Shown: positions 11,540 through 24,310, counted from the first letter of the stretch. The stretch is 64,000 nt of DNA from Tanypteryx hageni (GCA_028673005.1 CM054112.1:22495624-22559623), one strand, 5' to 3'. Notes: a model not told the origin generated them from the letters alone. Program-made: numbers and translations.

Positions 11540-12920
11540 TATATCCTACTTTTTCTGGTTTTTATGCGTCACAAAATCACGAGAATTCCTTTGAAGTCTT
11601 AACGTGGAGTTGAAGACAAGATTGAAGTGCAATGAAGAGAAATGAGTCTGAGGAAGAGTTGTTTCCGATCATCTATTTTACATTTGATATGGATTTGTGA
11701 AACGGTGTGATATTTCATTCGTACGGGTCGTGTCAATCAGAGATGCAGTTAGAAATTTTTTATCTAGAAAGAAAGTGCAAATTTGCTTTCTTGAAGTAAA
11801 AGTGAGTTTTATTTGCTCTTATACCTACTGAAAGACACTCGCCGAAAAACTATTATTTTTTCTACACACCAATGAAGGGAAAAAAGAATCTCCTTTCCGG
11901 CATCGACAAATGAAGGATGTTTGCTCGAAAACTTGAAAACTATCGTTTGCATCATGTCTTAAAAACTCATTTGTCCATTATTAGCGTTCTCTCTAAATAC
12001 GTGCTGCTAATATTCACTACGATAACTGTGATTGCAATCCAAATCGAGAGATGTTACCAGTAAATTAAACCCTACATTTTCTTAAGTCAAGTGCAAGTAA
12101 AACTGCACAGTAACTATAACATTCACAAGTTGCTAAAACGGACGCCATTTAATTTTTAGTTATTTTACATGTAAAATTTGATTTTTTCTCATCAATAGGA
12201 TTTACTTTTAGAAAGTAATTTCGCGGCTGACGATTTGTATACATAAATTTTGTCCACAGCCATTTAAAATACGTTTTTATTATACATCTATTGAAAGTAT
12301 CATCTTTTTCTAGGTGAGTACAGCAAGTAGAAGATCTTGTCCGTCCGGCGAAAAATTCAAATTCTTAACGGGCTCACTATAAACTATTTCCTCCAATGGT
12401 ATGGCGCATGGTCACAATCAAATCGCGATTTCTCTCGATTCTCCTTTTAGATCTTAGTTTTATTTTATATTTATGAACTAACATTGTGACGTCATATTAG
12501 AAAGAAGAAAACTGCTAAACTCTTAAAAAACCAAGAAAAACAGCACATGAGGAAGTAACTTGGAATTTCAGAACCGCTTTCTCAACGTTGGGGACGTTTT
12601 GTTCGGTTTACCGGGTAAAAAGAGGACTTTTATTTTTTATTTTCTTCCTCAAACTAACAAACACGAAGCCCGCCAACGTAATTAACCTTATGAAAGCGTG
12701 GATGAAAAAGGAATGGACAAAGAAATGGACTTGAGATAGAAAACATCAGGAATGGTACGACAGTTCAAATACTTTCCTAAAATATACTATATTACTTAGT
12801 GGTTTGCTTCATTTTCAACAAAATATTTAGACAAGTTGTTGTGACATGCGTCTCGCCATGTCTTATTTCAAAACAATCAGTTTGGCCCTTGGTGTTATTT
12901 GAATCCGAGACCCGTGTTTC
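11540..12920. other. AT-rich non-coding sequence
   Basis: Nothing recognisable is seen. No open frame above 60 codons and no repeat apparent by eye. Confidence 0.45.
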
Positions 12921-12929
12921 CTTGCTTAT

Positions 12930-13400
12930 CTCCTCTCACAATCCTCCTCCTCCGCCGGACCTAGGAGGGCAATAATCTCTGACCAGTGACAGCCCCGAAG
13001 GAACAAGTGAGGGAGTGGGAAGGAGAGATGGTTTGTAACGGAGAGAGATAGATAGAGGGAGGGAGGGAGGAAAGGTTGGAGGAGGAGAGGTAATGAGGGA
13101 CCGGTGATCGTGCTCTGCCGGTTGAGGAGGATAAGGGAGTTTGGAGTAGAGGATGAGGAGCGAGAGAAAGAGAATCATGACCTTCCCACTGCAAGGGAGA
13201 TTGAGGCTCTTGGGTGGTTGGCGTGTGAGCGAGAGTGTTGGAGGGTAGGTGGGAGTGATAGGGGAAGGGGAGAGGAGGAGGAGGTGTTTGTGAGCTGCGG
13301 AGGCGGCTTTGGAGGAGGGGGCGGGCGAAAGAGGTCCTTAAAGGTGGGTGGTAAATGGGGGTTTGGGAGTCACACGTGAAATGTTCTCGCATTCTCCGCA
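12930..13400. other. Polypurine-rich island
   Basis: The plus strand is dominated by G and A over about 430 bases, with GAGA, GGAGG and GGGA motifs. Open frames of up to 146 codons on the minus strand are serine/proline low complexity. No gene is supported. The block resembles other purine islands in the window. Confidence 0.5.
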
Positions 13401-14860
13401 CGACCGCGATGGCGCTGTCTCATGACTGTGGACGTTTCCCTTATACCATTTGTTCGTGTCTTCGCTAATTATTTGATTAATTTTCGGCTTTAAATAAAAA
13501 AAAGAGTGTGAACAGCAAAAAACTAAGAGAGGCATGTTGACATGTAATAAAAAAACTAATGGCGATTAAAAGGAGAACATTTCAAAACTGTACAATTAAA
13601 AAAATTCTTCTGTGATCAGATATTTAAAGAAAACTGTATGGATCTGTTTGTGTAGTAAGGTTTGAATTTATATGTAAGAATACAATGCTACTTTTTGGTA
13701 AAAATAGTTAAGTTATCCGAAGAATAGTTTCATGAATTAACCACGTTCAACGTCTCACTTTTTATCGGACGCTAAACTAAGTCCGCGGAAAATCTCACAC
13801 GGGAAAACAAGGACGACTTTAGTGTTAATGACACAAATTTACTGAACGTAAAATAAGATCATTTACTGATGCGTTGCAGTTCGATTAAAAGAAGAGTAAT
13901 CTGTATTTCTTTCGATTTTGTGAGATTGTGCCGCCGAGTCATTGTTTCGAGGGCAATTTGTCTCTGCGAGATTATGTATAACTTTTGAGATATTAATTTA
14001 CATTGTCTTTGAGATCATAAATGGTAAGAAATACATATACATTAAACCCATCAGAAAGATTTTTTATAGGTGCTCTTTGCAATTTATTGGTCGTTTAAAA
14101 AAATTCTTAGCTATTAGAAAGTATGTCTAATTGTATAGAAATAATTTGACAGTGTCTATTAAATCTTGTATTTTACGGATAAATACATTAAAATAGAAGA
14201 TGAGCGAAGAATCATTTCGTGCTTCAAACTTCAGCCGCCAATTTGATTCGGCTTATACATTTTGTCAACAAGAAATTTTTACAACACGTTAACTTAGCAG
14301 TGAAGGGGCATGAAAGGTAACGTCGGTGGAATGACCAATTAAGGCGCAACGGAAGAGTTCAGAGGATGCGGATTTAAAAGCGTATTTCTCTGAGAAAAGT
14401 CTTCGAACGTTAGTAACACTAAAATTCGAGTCGAAAAAAGAATTCGGAATCGACGGTAAACAACTCGCTACAAGAGAGGCATTGAAATGTGATTTACGTC
14501 CGTAAAACCGTAAGATGGCAATAACACGTTTGCAAGAGGCATTAAATGTCTCGTTCGACGACGGTTTGAGACTCATATACACAACTTCCCCGCCACGGCA
14601 CGGAGACCCACGCTACATTGAGTTCCCGTTTCAGAGAAAAATTACGCGCCTTCCTAATGATATCGGCTTAATGAAAAGGGCCCGTCTGTTCCTTCGCGAT
14701 AAATGATCGTAAAAACTAATTTAAAGTCCTCCGACCTTTCCAACCGAAGGGTAAAAATCGTGAAGGGAGAATTATAAACAAAGCTATCAACCGGTTATGT
14801 TATAAAAGTTTTTCATTCCCAATCCCTCTTCTTCGAAGATTTTATCGGTAAAACCCATTC
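13400..14860. other. AT-rich non-coding sequence
   Basis: A slightly GC-richer stretch at 14290-14650 carries an open frame of 97 codons on the minus strand that shows no known motif. The rest is AT-rich and empty of recognisable features. Confidence 0.4.
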
Positions 14861-14869
14861 CCACAGTGA

Positions 14870-15177
14870 TTAAGGCAGAACTGCGGTCCAGTTGGTCAGC
14901 GAGTGGAAGAGGAGGTTATTACCGGTAGAATATATTCTCTCCCTTTCTCTCTCTCTCCATCCCTCCACCCGACTCCCCCTCCTCTTATCTCCCCGCCGCC
15001 GCAGCACCCAGCATCTTCCACCGAAGACCGACAACTTCTCCCCCCTGGTGGGGCTACCGCAAACCTCGGAAGGATCTGAGGACGCGAGCATAGTCTGCTG
15101 TGCGGAAGGAGCGGTTGAGGTCTATGAGAGAGCGTGTGTACGTGAGAGGAAGGAAGAAAGAGGAAAAGGAGAGGGAA

Positions 15178-15221
<44 letters not shown>

Positions 15222-15235
15222 GACGAACGACGGTC
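14870..15235. other. GC/CT-rich island ending in GA microsatellite
   Basis: A pyrimidine-rich segment (14935-15000) is followed by a purine-rich one that ends in a GA run. The strand switch means the two halves could pair as a foldback. No gene is supported. Confidence 0.4.
15181..15218. repeat. GA microsatellite, 19 units
   Basis: Perfect AG dinucleotide run of 38 bases, preceded by an imperfect purine tract from about 15142. Confidence 0.95.
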
Positions 15236-15239
15236 TCGG

Positions 15240-16640
15240 TAAAAGAGAAAGTAATTAACAAGCGAGATTAAAAAGCTCTCTCCCTGGTATTTTACAGACT
15301 TGCTTTTCATTTGCGGAGGAAAAGTTTACGAGACAGTCGCGTCGTCTCCTTTCTCTCCTAATAACTGAAGGAATCCTTCAAGAGTTCTAGAAAAAAGTTT
15401 GAAGAAACTGTTATGAGGTTAAATTGGATTCTAATGACACTATACCATCTTAAAATAAAAAATGGCAACATGCGAGGAAATTACATCGTCATTACTAAGA
15501 AATTTATCAACTTAAACATATCAAATGTAGGAAATGAATTGTTATAACAGTCATCCATTTTAATTTTAAATAGTTTTCTGGTGTAAATATTTGAATGTGT
15601 AAATTTCTGCCATTAACTCCGAGTAAACAGAAAAAATCACTAACTTTTAAAATAAATCGCAAGAATGCTTTGTGAAAAATAAGAGGATGCAATCATTTCG
15701 CGCAACTGTAAACTCAAGTTTGTTTTTCAGAGGCAAAAATTTACCTGAAATACTATACTTCCATTTAAAATACAAGTCTTAATCTGCTATCTGTACCGGT
15801 TCCGTTATTTAATTGTTTATTGAAAACGTTTTCGATTATTTTCTGGCAGGTAATAAATTAGATTACTAATGCTGAAAAATTAATTATTATATCTATTCGC
15901 CTCTACAAAATATCCCTGTCAATAAAAGCGATATTACTCAAGATATTAACTTTAAATGATTACCGCTTGAATTTAAGGAACACTTTAAGTAGCACTTCAA
16001 GACAATGGAAATATTTGCCCTAAGCGTAATAACACAAAGACGGAATTTATGCTACGGAAGATTTTCACAATTTAACACAATAGATGCTATAAATGGAGGA
16101 GAATTAACAGCCTTAATATTAATCATGTAACGGTTTCGCAAAAACCCAAATTCGTAGCAGCGCATAAATGGCTGTTAAATACAATAGCTAGTAGTTAATT
16201 AAATATTCTGGATTCTGCTGAACAAAAATTTCCTATAATGATTTTGTAAAACTAAAAATCTATGACGACTCACAATCAATAAAATCATTGGCCGTCATCC
16301 AAATTATGCTGCGCCATCGTTATCTCTGCTATCGCAAATTCTTTAGCGTGCATCTTGTATAGGAAATTCATTTTTCCAAGGCGAGTTATTATAGCAGGAG
16401 GGAACCAAATCCATCGTGAGAAGAGATTAAAATATAAAGAGAGCGAAACAAGACTCAGCGATGAATTAAGGAGATATGAAAATAAGGCGGTAACTAGCCG
16501 CCGATTAAATATTAGAGAATCTATTTATGTGTCGATATACATATACATACACACACATACAAAAACTATGCTATCTTTCTTTCTATAATAATGTGTGAAA
16601 TCGTACTCATCTATTTGAATTAAAATTAATGTGTAGGTGT
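15240..16640. other. AT-rich non-coding sequence
   Basis: Nothing recognisable is seen. No open frame exceeds 77 codons. Confidence 0.45.
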
Positions 16641-17170
16641 AAAAGGGAAGAAGGTTTAAGAGCGAACGGTTGCATGAGATCGCGATATAGATAAGGCAAG
16701 AAAAAGAAAGAGGAAGAAATATGATGAATGGCGACAAAAAAAGAAGGGAGAGAGAGCGAGAAAAGAATGGACGGAGAGAAAGGAGGATAAGGAAGAGACC
16801 GTAGATGCTCGCATCTTCCTCTCGACCACTTTCTCTTTCACTATCTTCACATCTACTACCTCCATCTCTTCCACCTCCTCCTTTTACAATAGCCTTCTTC
16901 TTGAGGAGGGGCCTATTCCCCAAGGGGATCCCGACCCAACCTTATCTTTCCTCTCCCTCCATTCCTCCTCTCCATCATCGGCGGCGTCAGTGGCCTCTCC
17001 CGGGTTGTCTTAGGTAAGGGTTAGGAAAGGGGTTGTGGATGACATGCTAACAAGCTGGTTCGAAGTAGGAAGGAGTGCGGTAGAGGGAGGCGGTCCACCT
17101 CTCTCTCTCTCTCTCGCTCTTCCTTCGACCGTCGTCGTGAGGCTTCCAGAGATTCCCTCCCGGAGGGGAG

Positions 17171-17235
<65 letters not shown>

Positions 17236-17900
17236 GGAGGGCAGGGGGAGGTGGAGGGGACAGGTTGAAGAAACGTTGGTCGGCCAGGGCGGGGGCGGCG
17301 CACCGACTAACGGCACTCTTAAAGTCAGCGATCAAGCCGACATCGGATACCGAACCTGGGGCCCGATGCTAGCGGCCTCAACCCTTGCTCGGGGGTTAAC
17401 TCGTTTCCCGTGTGTATCGCATTTAAATTTCGAGGGATCTCCAAACAACACAAAAAGAGTAGGAAAGGGAGAGGAAAGGAGGCAAGAAAGAAATACCGCC
17501 TCCCTTCCGTTCCCTCCCCTCCCCTTCCCTCCCTCCCCTTTCCATCCCACTCCCTCCCCCTTCTCCTCCTCCACGACACCCCAAACCGTTCACTTTGCGT
17601 CAAAATGTGAGGGAACCACCCGCGCACTCCCAGGGTTCCTCGCCTGTCTCCGTCAATTAAGTCTCCGTTTTATCTCGCCGTTATGAAGCGGACCTCCTCC
17701 TTACTCGTGCCCGTGTGTCCCTCCTCCGACCGACCACCAAAAACCTCCTCACCCTCCCTATACCCTCTTTCTCCCCACCCTCTCTTCCTCCTCACTCTCT
17801 CTAACGTCGCCTGACGTCCGAGGGTTAATGCCTTGATGGGGCGGTCATCTCCTCCTTCGACAAGGGACCCACCACACCCACATACTCCGAATTATAAAAA
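16640..17900. other. Alternating purine-rich and pyrimidine-rich domain
   Basis: The plus strand is purine-rich at 16640-16800, pyrimidine-rich at 16805-17000, then CT (17098-17115), GA (17173-17230), purine (17450-17490), and strongly CT/CCCT-rich at 17495-17580 and 17680-17810. Frames of up to 136 codons are serine, leucine, arginine or glutamate low complexity. The block may include promoter DNA (CpG sites at 17275-17350), but no gene is recognisable. Confidence 0.45.
17173..17230. repeat. GA microsatellite, 29 units
   Basis: Perfect GA run of 58 bases, the second longest in the window. A CT run lies about 60 bases upstream (17098-17115), so the two can form an imperfect hairpin. Confidence 0.95.
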
Positions 17901-17939
17901 AAGAAAGACACGCCTTTCAAATCCCGTCTTTCGGATGTA

Positions 17940-19420
17940 GATCTTCATCCGTTTGGCAGAAAGATTAGTTTCGCGCGAAGGATGGGAGATTCTCTATTGT
18001 TATTTTTTTATTTTTGTTATTTTGGCCGGTTCAATCGATCGATCATGTCGCCATTTGGATCCCAAAGAGATAGGCGCTGTCGTCGCTCTGATGCTGAAAT
18101 TTTTCGTAGTTGAACTTCTCTATTTCGGAAAGATCGGAACGGAAGGCACATAATTTTATAATGGCAGTGCTGTTACTAAAAACACTACCAAAGCGATAAT
18201 TTTGTGTCTCTAACACAAGGATATTAATAACATATAAAGCATGGAAAGACATTAAATGACAATAAATTGATGTATATGCATGAGATTTCTTATATAAACA
18301 GTTTGGTTTATCCAATCCGGATGGGATCATATATTAAAGGAACAGTTTTTATGTTTTGCAGACGTTTTTAAAAATTTTAAAAATTATTTCTTTAGCTGTG
18401 AGAACACAGCGAAAGAAAATAAAATTAACGCAGCACTTTCGGATCTAAGGTCCTTTCCCGGATTAGGCAACATTTTAGAACAATTCCGAATGAGGGATGT
18501 TTCCGAACCACAGAATTTCGGATTAGAGAGGTTCAACCGTATTTCGAGTTATGTACCTATAACGGGAATGGTAGACGTAGTACTTTCGTGGATGACTGGA
18601 GGTATGAGAGGCATTTTCGACCCATAATCTCTAGTCGTGGCAGCGATATTAAGGATTTACAAAGAATACGCCGGTATCTGTGACCAGGAAGCCATCATCG
18701 CATTCGGTGATTATACGATCTACCTTCTATCCTTCGCACTATTGACAATTAAAAAGCTACTACCAGTAAATCTTTTATTATCCCTTGTGCGTTGAGATGT
18801 TAATGATAGCTCACTCTCGATCAACACTTCTCACCGCCTATTCATCTTTATGAAGATGAGATCTTTTGTTTTAACGTTCGCAGAAATTTTCACTAAAAAT
18901 AGTATTATACAAAATACAATGCATGGAAGGGCATCCTAGACTTCTAAAAAGAATGAGTTTGTGTCATATCTAATGACGCACATACTTGCAAACAAAACTG
19001 TGTCATAATCAATGTAATGTAAAATTATTTTACACGAGATGAGTGGTTTGAGCCCATAGTTTCTGTTCGATTACAATGATATTAAGGCATCGATTTTTTC
19101 GTTTTTATATCGAAGTATATAATTACAAGATTTTCAATTTTATCATGAATTAGTGCCTTTATTTATGAAAAGACGAACTATAAAGAAAACATGTGAGAAC
19201 TAATAATTTTCCTAGACTTATACACTGCACGAGAAAATTGGAAAAGTATTAATCTGCGAAAATATTGATTAGATCATATTAAAAATCTATTCAATTTGAG
19301 CTGTGAGTGATAGGAATAAGCTAAAACCCATTTCACATGGTGGAAACCTTTTCCTCTAAAGAGGAAGAATACTCTCTCACGGCAGGAAGAATAATAAAAT
19401 CAACAAAAAGGCATTGTGTG
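17940..19420. other. AT-rich non-coding sequence
   Basis: AT-rich sequence with no credible reading frame. It contains one Tigger-like terminus (18435-18539). Confidence 0.45.
18435..18539 (-). mobile_element. Tigger/pogo-like terminal fragment
   Basis: Read on the minus strand from 18539, the sequence runs ..TTGAACCTCTCTAATCCG and continues with a second TAATCCG-type motif near 18465. This resembles Tigger-type inverted ends (CAGTACAACCTC..ATCCG). It is bordered by TA (18540-18541), as expected for the TA target duplication of this superfamily. No partner end was found, so it is a solo end or deletion relic. Confidence 0.45.
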
Positions 19421-19429
19421 TGTATGTGA

Positions 19430-19800
19430 CAGGGAGGGGGAAAGAAAGAGATAGAAATAGAATGGGTGAGAGAGACAGAGAGAGATGTTGCACTGCTAAG
19501 ATACGTATCCTATTCTTGCATTGGGATCTCTACCAGTTGAAAAGGATGGAGGTGGAGATTGCACGGCGGGAGTGAGAGAGGGAGAGTAGCAGAGGAAGAC
19601 AGGTTTACGATCGTTGCGAAGGAGATGAAGTGCAGGAAAGGAGAGACGCAGCCGAGGAAGGAATGAGGAGGAAGAAAGAAGAGTTGGGAGGGGAGATAGG
19701 AAGATGAGGAGAGGCAGGAGGGGAGATAGGAAGGTGAGGAGAGGCAGGAGGCGGAGGAGGAAAAGGAGAGAAAGGAAAAGAAAGAGTAGATATGCAATTA
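19430..19800. other. Polypurine-rich island
   Basis: The plus strand is almost entirely G and A. Minus-strand frames of 95 and 111 codons read as leucine/serine low complexity and are not credible. Confidence 0.5.
19688..19750. repeat. Short minisatellite, 30-bp unit, two copies
   Basis: GGGAGATAGGAAGATGAGGA at 19691 recurs at 19721 with one change. The unit is polypurine and lies inside the purine island. Confidence 0.8.
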
Positions 19801-19809
19801 TAATGACTC

Positions 19810-20910
19810 CTAGGATCCGGGGAAAAAACATCTCATATCGTCGATAAGGGAGATGTTTAAGGGCGGCGGGAGGTTGTGGAGTTGAAACAATAAGATAAAG
19901 TCGGACTTTTATAGAACCTGTTCTCTCGAGACCACCATCTCCGTCCTTAAAAGGTCTAATATAAACATTTAAGTGACTTTATCATTGAAATTCGACTATC
20001 TTGATGCGAGAAACAAGACGGGCGGAAGATATGACGACCATTGTTGAGTTCGCAGATTGTTTCGCGAATGCCGCCATTCGGAAATTCCCTCTGTATTAAT
20101 GGAGTCAATTTCGAAAGAATTACGAACGGGAGAAGAAAAATGCAACTTTCCGTTTCGTTTTCTTCTATATAGTGTGTCTCCGGTAAAGATTTATTTCTGC
20201 GTTTTTCCAGAGAATACAGATAACATCCCTTCTTTTAGATAATGGCATTGATTGTCACTCAACCGCGAGAGAAATATTATAAATATTAAAGCTAGAGAAA
20301 ATTAAATTGAAAGAATTTTCCCATATATCACCCGATCTACATTTTCTGAAGCTACGACGAGGAGTTTGAAGGGATTTATATCGCAGTCAGCATGTTTTCC
20401 GATGATAAATATGACACTAAAATGTATTCGTCATCGTAACCGTTAATACGCTTCATATAATTGCTCGTTCGATGCACTGGAACTGATGATAGTTAAATAA
20501 ATAACTTAGCGAAAGGAGATAATTGGTCCTCTTCTACTCAAATTACGGGATGAGTGCGCGAACACACCGACATTTTCCCGTCGAATAAACACGTCAGAAG
20601 AAAATGGAAAATCGCAGCTTACGTGCACTTGATGCAATATACATGAATAGTATTTATTGGGAAAAATACGAGTCGGACGGAGACGGAGAAATCGAAACGA
20701 AATTGGATTTCTCCTTAACACGAGCCATTAGGAGCGTTAAGAAGTCGTTCGGAAAGTACAATCAGACCTTGATAACGTAAATTTTTGATTAGTCAAAATA
20801 TTTCCCGGTTCGTATTATCTGCGAGTTGACTGGAATTTTCTTTAACTCGATTAACTTTCTTCATCTTTCGAAGTTCGAATTGCGACTCTGTATTATGATG
20901 AGTTCGTGGA
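19810..20910. other. Mostly AT-rich non-coding sequence
   Basis: No recognisable gene or repeat. Short open frames of 60-71 codons have no known motif. Confidence 0.4.
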
Positions 20911-20911
20911 A

Positions 20912-21440
20912 TATAGGGTGATTATTTTAAATTATAAACCTTAATTCTAATAACACATTTGGGTAGGAAAGAACTGATAATATGAAAAATAGTAAATCTA
21001 TATGCTTTTGGACTTTTTTATAAGCATGTATATCTAGTATAATGGTTACAACAACGATCCTTACACTTTGGATGAATAGAAAAGCAACATCCCACCGTTC
21101 TAATTATGGGTCAGTTTCTTTTAAACGACATACTGATTCCCTCTTGTCTACGCGCAATTGGTATCTAAGAGGTAGTGCAATGAATAGCTGGTCAGTTTCA
21201 AAAACTTATGGAAGGTGACTTCGTAATTTTAAGTCTCTCAAGAGAGAGTTAATTAACTGTAGTCTATGGGCAGTTTCCTCAACACCCTCTTTATTGCTCA
21301 GTTTTTCATACAAAATGGCGGAGGTCAGTTTCAACGCCGTTTGTAACAAATCAATCAGATTTTAAAAAATAATTAAATCAAAATTAAATGCTAAATATTA
21401 GTAGCATTTTAGGATTCTCACTTAAAATAATTACCCTGTA
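20912..21440. mobile_element. MITE, about 529 bp
   Basis: The left end TATAGGGTGATTATTTTAA (from 20912) is inverted at the right end, which reads TACAGGGTAATTATTTTAAG from 21440 on the minus strand. Termini of the TACAGGGTRATT type are common in arthropod DNA transposons. Each end is bounded by TA, compatible with a TA target duplication. There is no transposase frame inside, so it is non-autonomous. The superfamily (Tc1/mariner-like or another) is not certain. Confidence 0.7.
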
Positions 21441-21689
21441 TCAGCTAAAAATAGAATGCAGGAAAAATAGACCTTACACCCTGACGAGAAAGTTCTCTGT
21501 AGAGATGACGGAGGAGTAAAAAATAAAATGTAGAGAATGCCTCCGGGAAGGTTATAATGTTATTGATTCCTTCCGAAAAAAAAATCGCCGTTGTCAACAG
21601 CTTTCGGATGGTACCGAAAGAGTATTTGTTTGTCCGAACCCAACGAACAGTGCGGTATAAAAATAATGCCCGGGGGAATTTCAAAGAAT

Positions 21690-23000
21690 TGTTAAGCGTG
21701 GAGGTGAGGCGATTGTGCGAAAGAGCGGCGGCGGGGGGGCAAGGGTGAGGGAGACTGAAAGGCAGGGCGACTCGTGCGTGCTTGCGTTCGCGGAAGGTTG
21801 AAAGGAGGTCGAGAAATGGACGGAAGATGCAGCGAGTAAGGCGGCAACGACGAACGCGGAAACGTGACGAGAACTTCGGTAACTGTTATTCGCTTGTCTT
21901 AAACGTTTTCAACCCCTTTGAGGAATCCCAGAGTGAGATAAGCGCTAGAAAATCAACCGACGAATGGGAAGAAAACGGTTGGGTTATCAAAGGCACTCTG
22001 GATTTAACCCTTTCGTTTAGGATAAATATCTAATCATTGATATTTCCTAACTGTAGTAGATTTGAAACCTATCAAAATTTATTATTTTTGTAATGCTCAA
22101 TAAAAATATCATAAAACAATAGAAATGATGATCACACTATCACGTCGGAACCTACGTCGTGTTTCCCAAATATGATGGAACTTTTACAAAGTGATTTTTT
22201 AAATTCCGTTAAAATGGGATTTCACAAAATGAAGGCTTACCTAATGGATTATAATAGAAAAATGATTGACAAGCGTTGTATTTCCGTATTGGGTCAATCG
22301 TCTTCAGTTAAAAGACGATATCTATCTGTACTGATAAAAACGAGTTGTGCACCTGGTTTTCTCAACCTTTCAGTAACCACCAGAGAGATAGTTTGTTCAT
22401 TTGATGATATCGATGACTATCTTTTGTAATATGGTTGCTAGTTGCTGTTCACGAATTGTTTTTTAAATAAGTTAATTTATAGTAGTGTTCTAGACCGTAG
22501 ATAATAGGCAAATATACACGTTTTTACCAAAAGTTTTGGCGCAAAAAATATTCTACTTTTAAGCATGAGTGAATATGAAAATATTCGGCTTAGATCTAGA
22601 TCGACGGGCACAGATTAATTTTATACTAGCAAATGCACTTCTTCTGTAAATCAAATCACCGTTTGCATATGTCAATTAAATTGCAGATCTATAGATGGCA
22701 ATCTTATCTCGTGGGTCTAATCGATTTTCGCTGGGTGGGGACGAGTGGAACTATCTGCAGCCACAACTCAAATCGCTTTTGTAAAATGCGGTTAGAATTC
22801 TGTCTCTTATAAAACCTTTTAAGTTTACTATCACGATGGGGAGAGCTCGATGATCACATCTAAAATAATACCGTGACATCAGACGCTCGATTAAAATCGA
22901 GTTCTAGATGGAAAACGGAGTGTTGAGAATCTAAGAATGGCTACCATTCGTGTTCCCGAGGCGGATTTATAGTCTCGAAGAAGAGGCTATGACAGATTTT
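21690..23000. other. Non-coding sequence, GC-moderate then AT-rich
   Basis: A short GC-moderate segment (21690-21880) with CpG sites is followed by AT-rich DNA. Open frames of 83 codons (21782-22033) and 85 codons (22172-22429), both plus, have no recognisable motif and are probably chance. Confidence 0.35.
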
Positions 23001-23039
23001 TCCTTGTAACTTTCAATTAAGCCGAATCGTAAGTAACTG

Positions 23040-23260
23040 AGGCCGAAGGACATCTGGGTGAAAGTACACTAAGAGAGCGAATGTTTTCTTTTTTCGCCGT
23101 GGCACCACTGACGCAACATCCGCGGGCCCCGGGCATCTCGGAGGTTCGCGCGGCGTGACTGGCTCGAGACGGCTGGGACTCGGGTTCGTACACCGGCCGA
23201 GGGCACGGCAACGATTGCGTGCTTCCATAAATCCGCCGGGCACCCGTGGAGAACAGCAAT
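23040..23260. promoter_or_regulatory. Isolated CpG-rich patch
   Basis: A patch of about 200 bases, dense in CpG (especially 23115-23245), stands alone in AT-rich flanks. It could be a small regulatory element, an exon or the remnant of a repeat. Open frames on both strands show no motif. Confidence 0.3.
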
Positions 23261-23612
23261 TATTCCTTTACGGTATCCTCCGTTTAAAATTTAATGTTGC
23301 GCTTAGAATGATGACAATAGCGAACTTAAGGAACGCTAAAGAATATTTCTGTAACTCGAGAGTCTGTAGGTCGTATTGTCAGTATTTCTTATGATATACC
23401 TTTTCAATTTGTACAATCATATTTTCATTATTCGCGTATTTGCTGTCTTGATTTAGGATTTACATTTTACATTTTAGGATTTACATAATACCCTGTAAAT
23501 CACCTTAACGGTGAATGGCAGGGGTTGCAACGCACCAAACATGTCCCTAGCAATTCTTATTTATCATTTTCCTATTATGATCGCTAATCGTCCAGGGGAA
23601 AAAACGATCCTT

Positions 23613-23618
23613 TTTATT
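23613..23618 (-). promoter_or_regulatory. Candidate poly(A) signal overlapping stop codon
   Basis: AATAAA on the minus strand overlaps the TAA stop of the candidate exon. It is only informative if that exon is real. Confidence 0.3.
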
Positions 23619-23847
23619 GCTCCGTTCTACAATATATCTCGCGAATATAATTCTCATTACCGTACTTTCCGAAATAATTTAGATTCCTGATAAAATCTAT
23701 AACCTCGTTTGTTTGGTTCTCCAAAATATACTTTTTTAACAGCTTAAGTCTAGCGGTTTCAATTAATTCTAAAACCTCGTCAGCAAATTCTTCCGAGTTG
23801 TAACTCTTCAGAAGCTTCAATCTGGCATCCAGTCCGCATTCCTCTGG
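23614..23847 (-). CDS. Candidate terminal exon of an unknown helical-repeat protein
   Basis: On the minus strand an open frame of 77 codons plus a stop runs from 23847 to 23614. It is preceded by TAG, whose AG (23849-23848) could be a splice acceptor. The peptide is rich in Leu, Lys and Glu and predicted helical. It contains a 24-residue repeat: ARLKLLKSY... is followed by ARLKLLKKY..., with further shared EV and I positions. Of the seven identical codons at the start of the two units, most differ only at synonymous positions, which argues for past selection on the protein. The stop codon overlaps AATAAA (23618-23613), so the 3' end would be very short. No family was recognised. Upstream exons were not found and the polypyrimidine tract is weak, so a gene relic is possible. 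Confidence 0.35.
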   Translation of the reverse strand, partial: PEECGLDARLKLLKSYNSEEFADEVLELIETARLKLLKKYILENQTNEVIDFIRNLNYFGKYGNENYIREIYCRTEQ

Positions 23848-23925
23848 CTATGCACAATTACATCGTTCGTTAATGGCATAAAGTCTTTTTGTGCCTTACA
23901 CAAGTTTGTTTTACCAGCCTATCTG

Positions 23926-24310
23926 CTATTTGCTGAAATAAAGACGCTGCAATAATGACGATATTAATTCGATCGCGATTGCTTTGCGGGTACTTAAATA
24001 ATAAAGATTATTCTTCCCTTTGTCGGTTGCGAAAGACTGACAGTCGACGTCATGACTGAGGCCTACTTCGCGACGATTGGCCGCAAAAGATTGCGACTGG
24101 AGATGCGAAAAATGCGATAAGGGCAAGTAATAAAAAAGCGCGCAAAAAGAATACGAAAAAATCGCTAGGAATGTTTCATCACGATTTAGCGCAATTTTTT
24201 TAACAACCACGAGTGCGACGCATATCTAAGATAAAAATTGATACGGGAGAGATTCGACGCGCGATGCTTTGCGTCGGTTGTCCTTGGAAGGAGTGGCGTA
24301 ATTTGTGTGC
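23926..24310. other. CpG-moderate segment upstream of the candidate exon
   Basis: This stretch is richer in CG than its flanks and holds a CCAAT motif on the minus strand inside TTGCGGCCAATCGTCGCG. A 94-codon minus-strand frame covers 23926-24210 without a known motif. It could be a promoter or early exon for the candidate minus-strand exon, but this is speculative. Confidence 0.2.
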
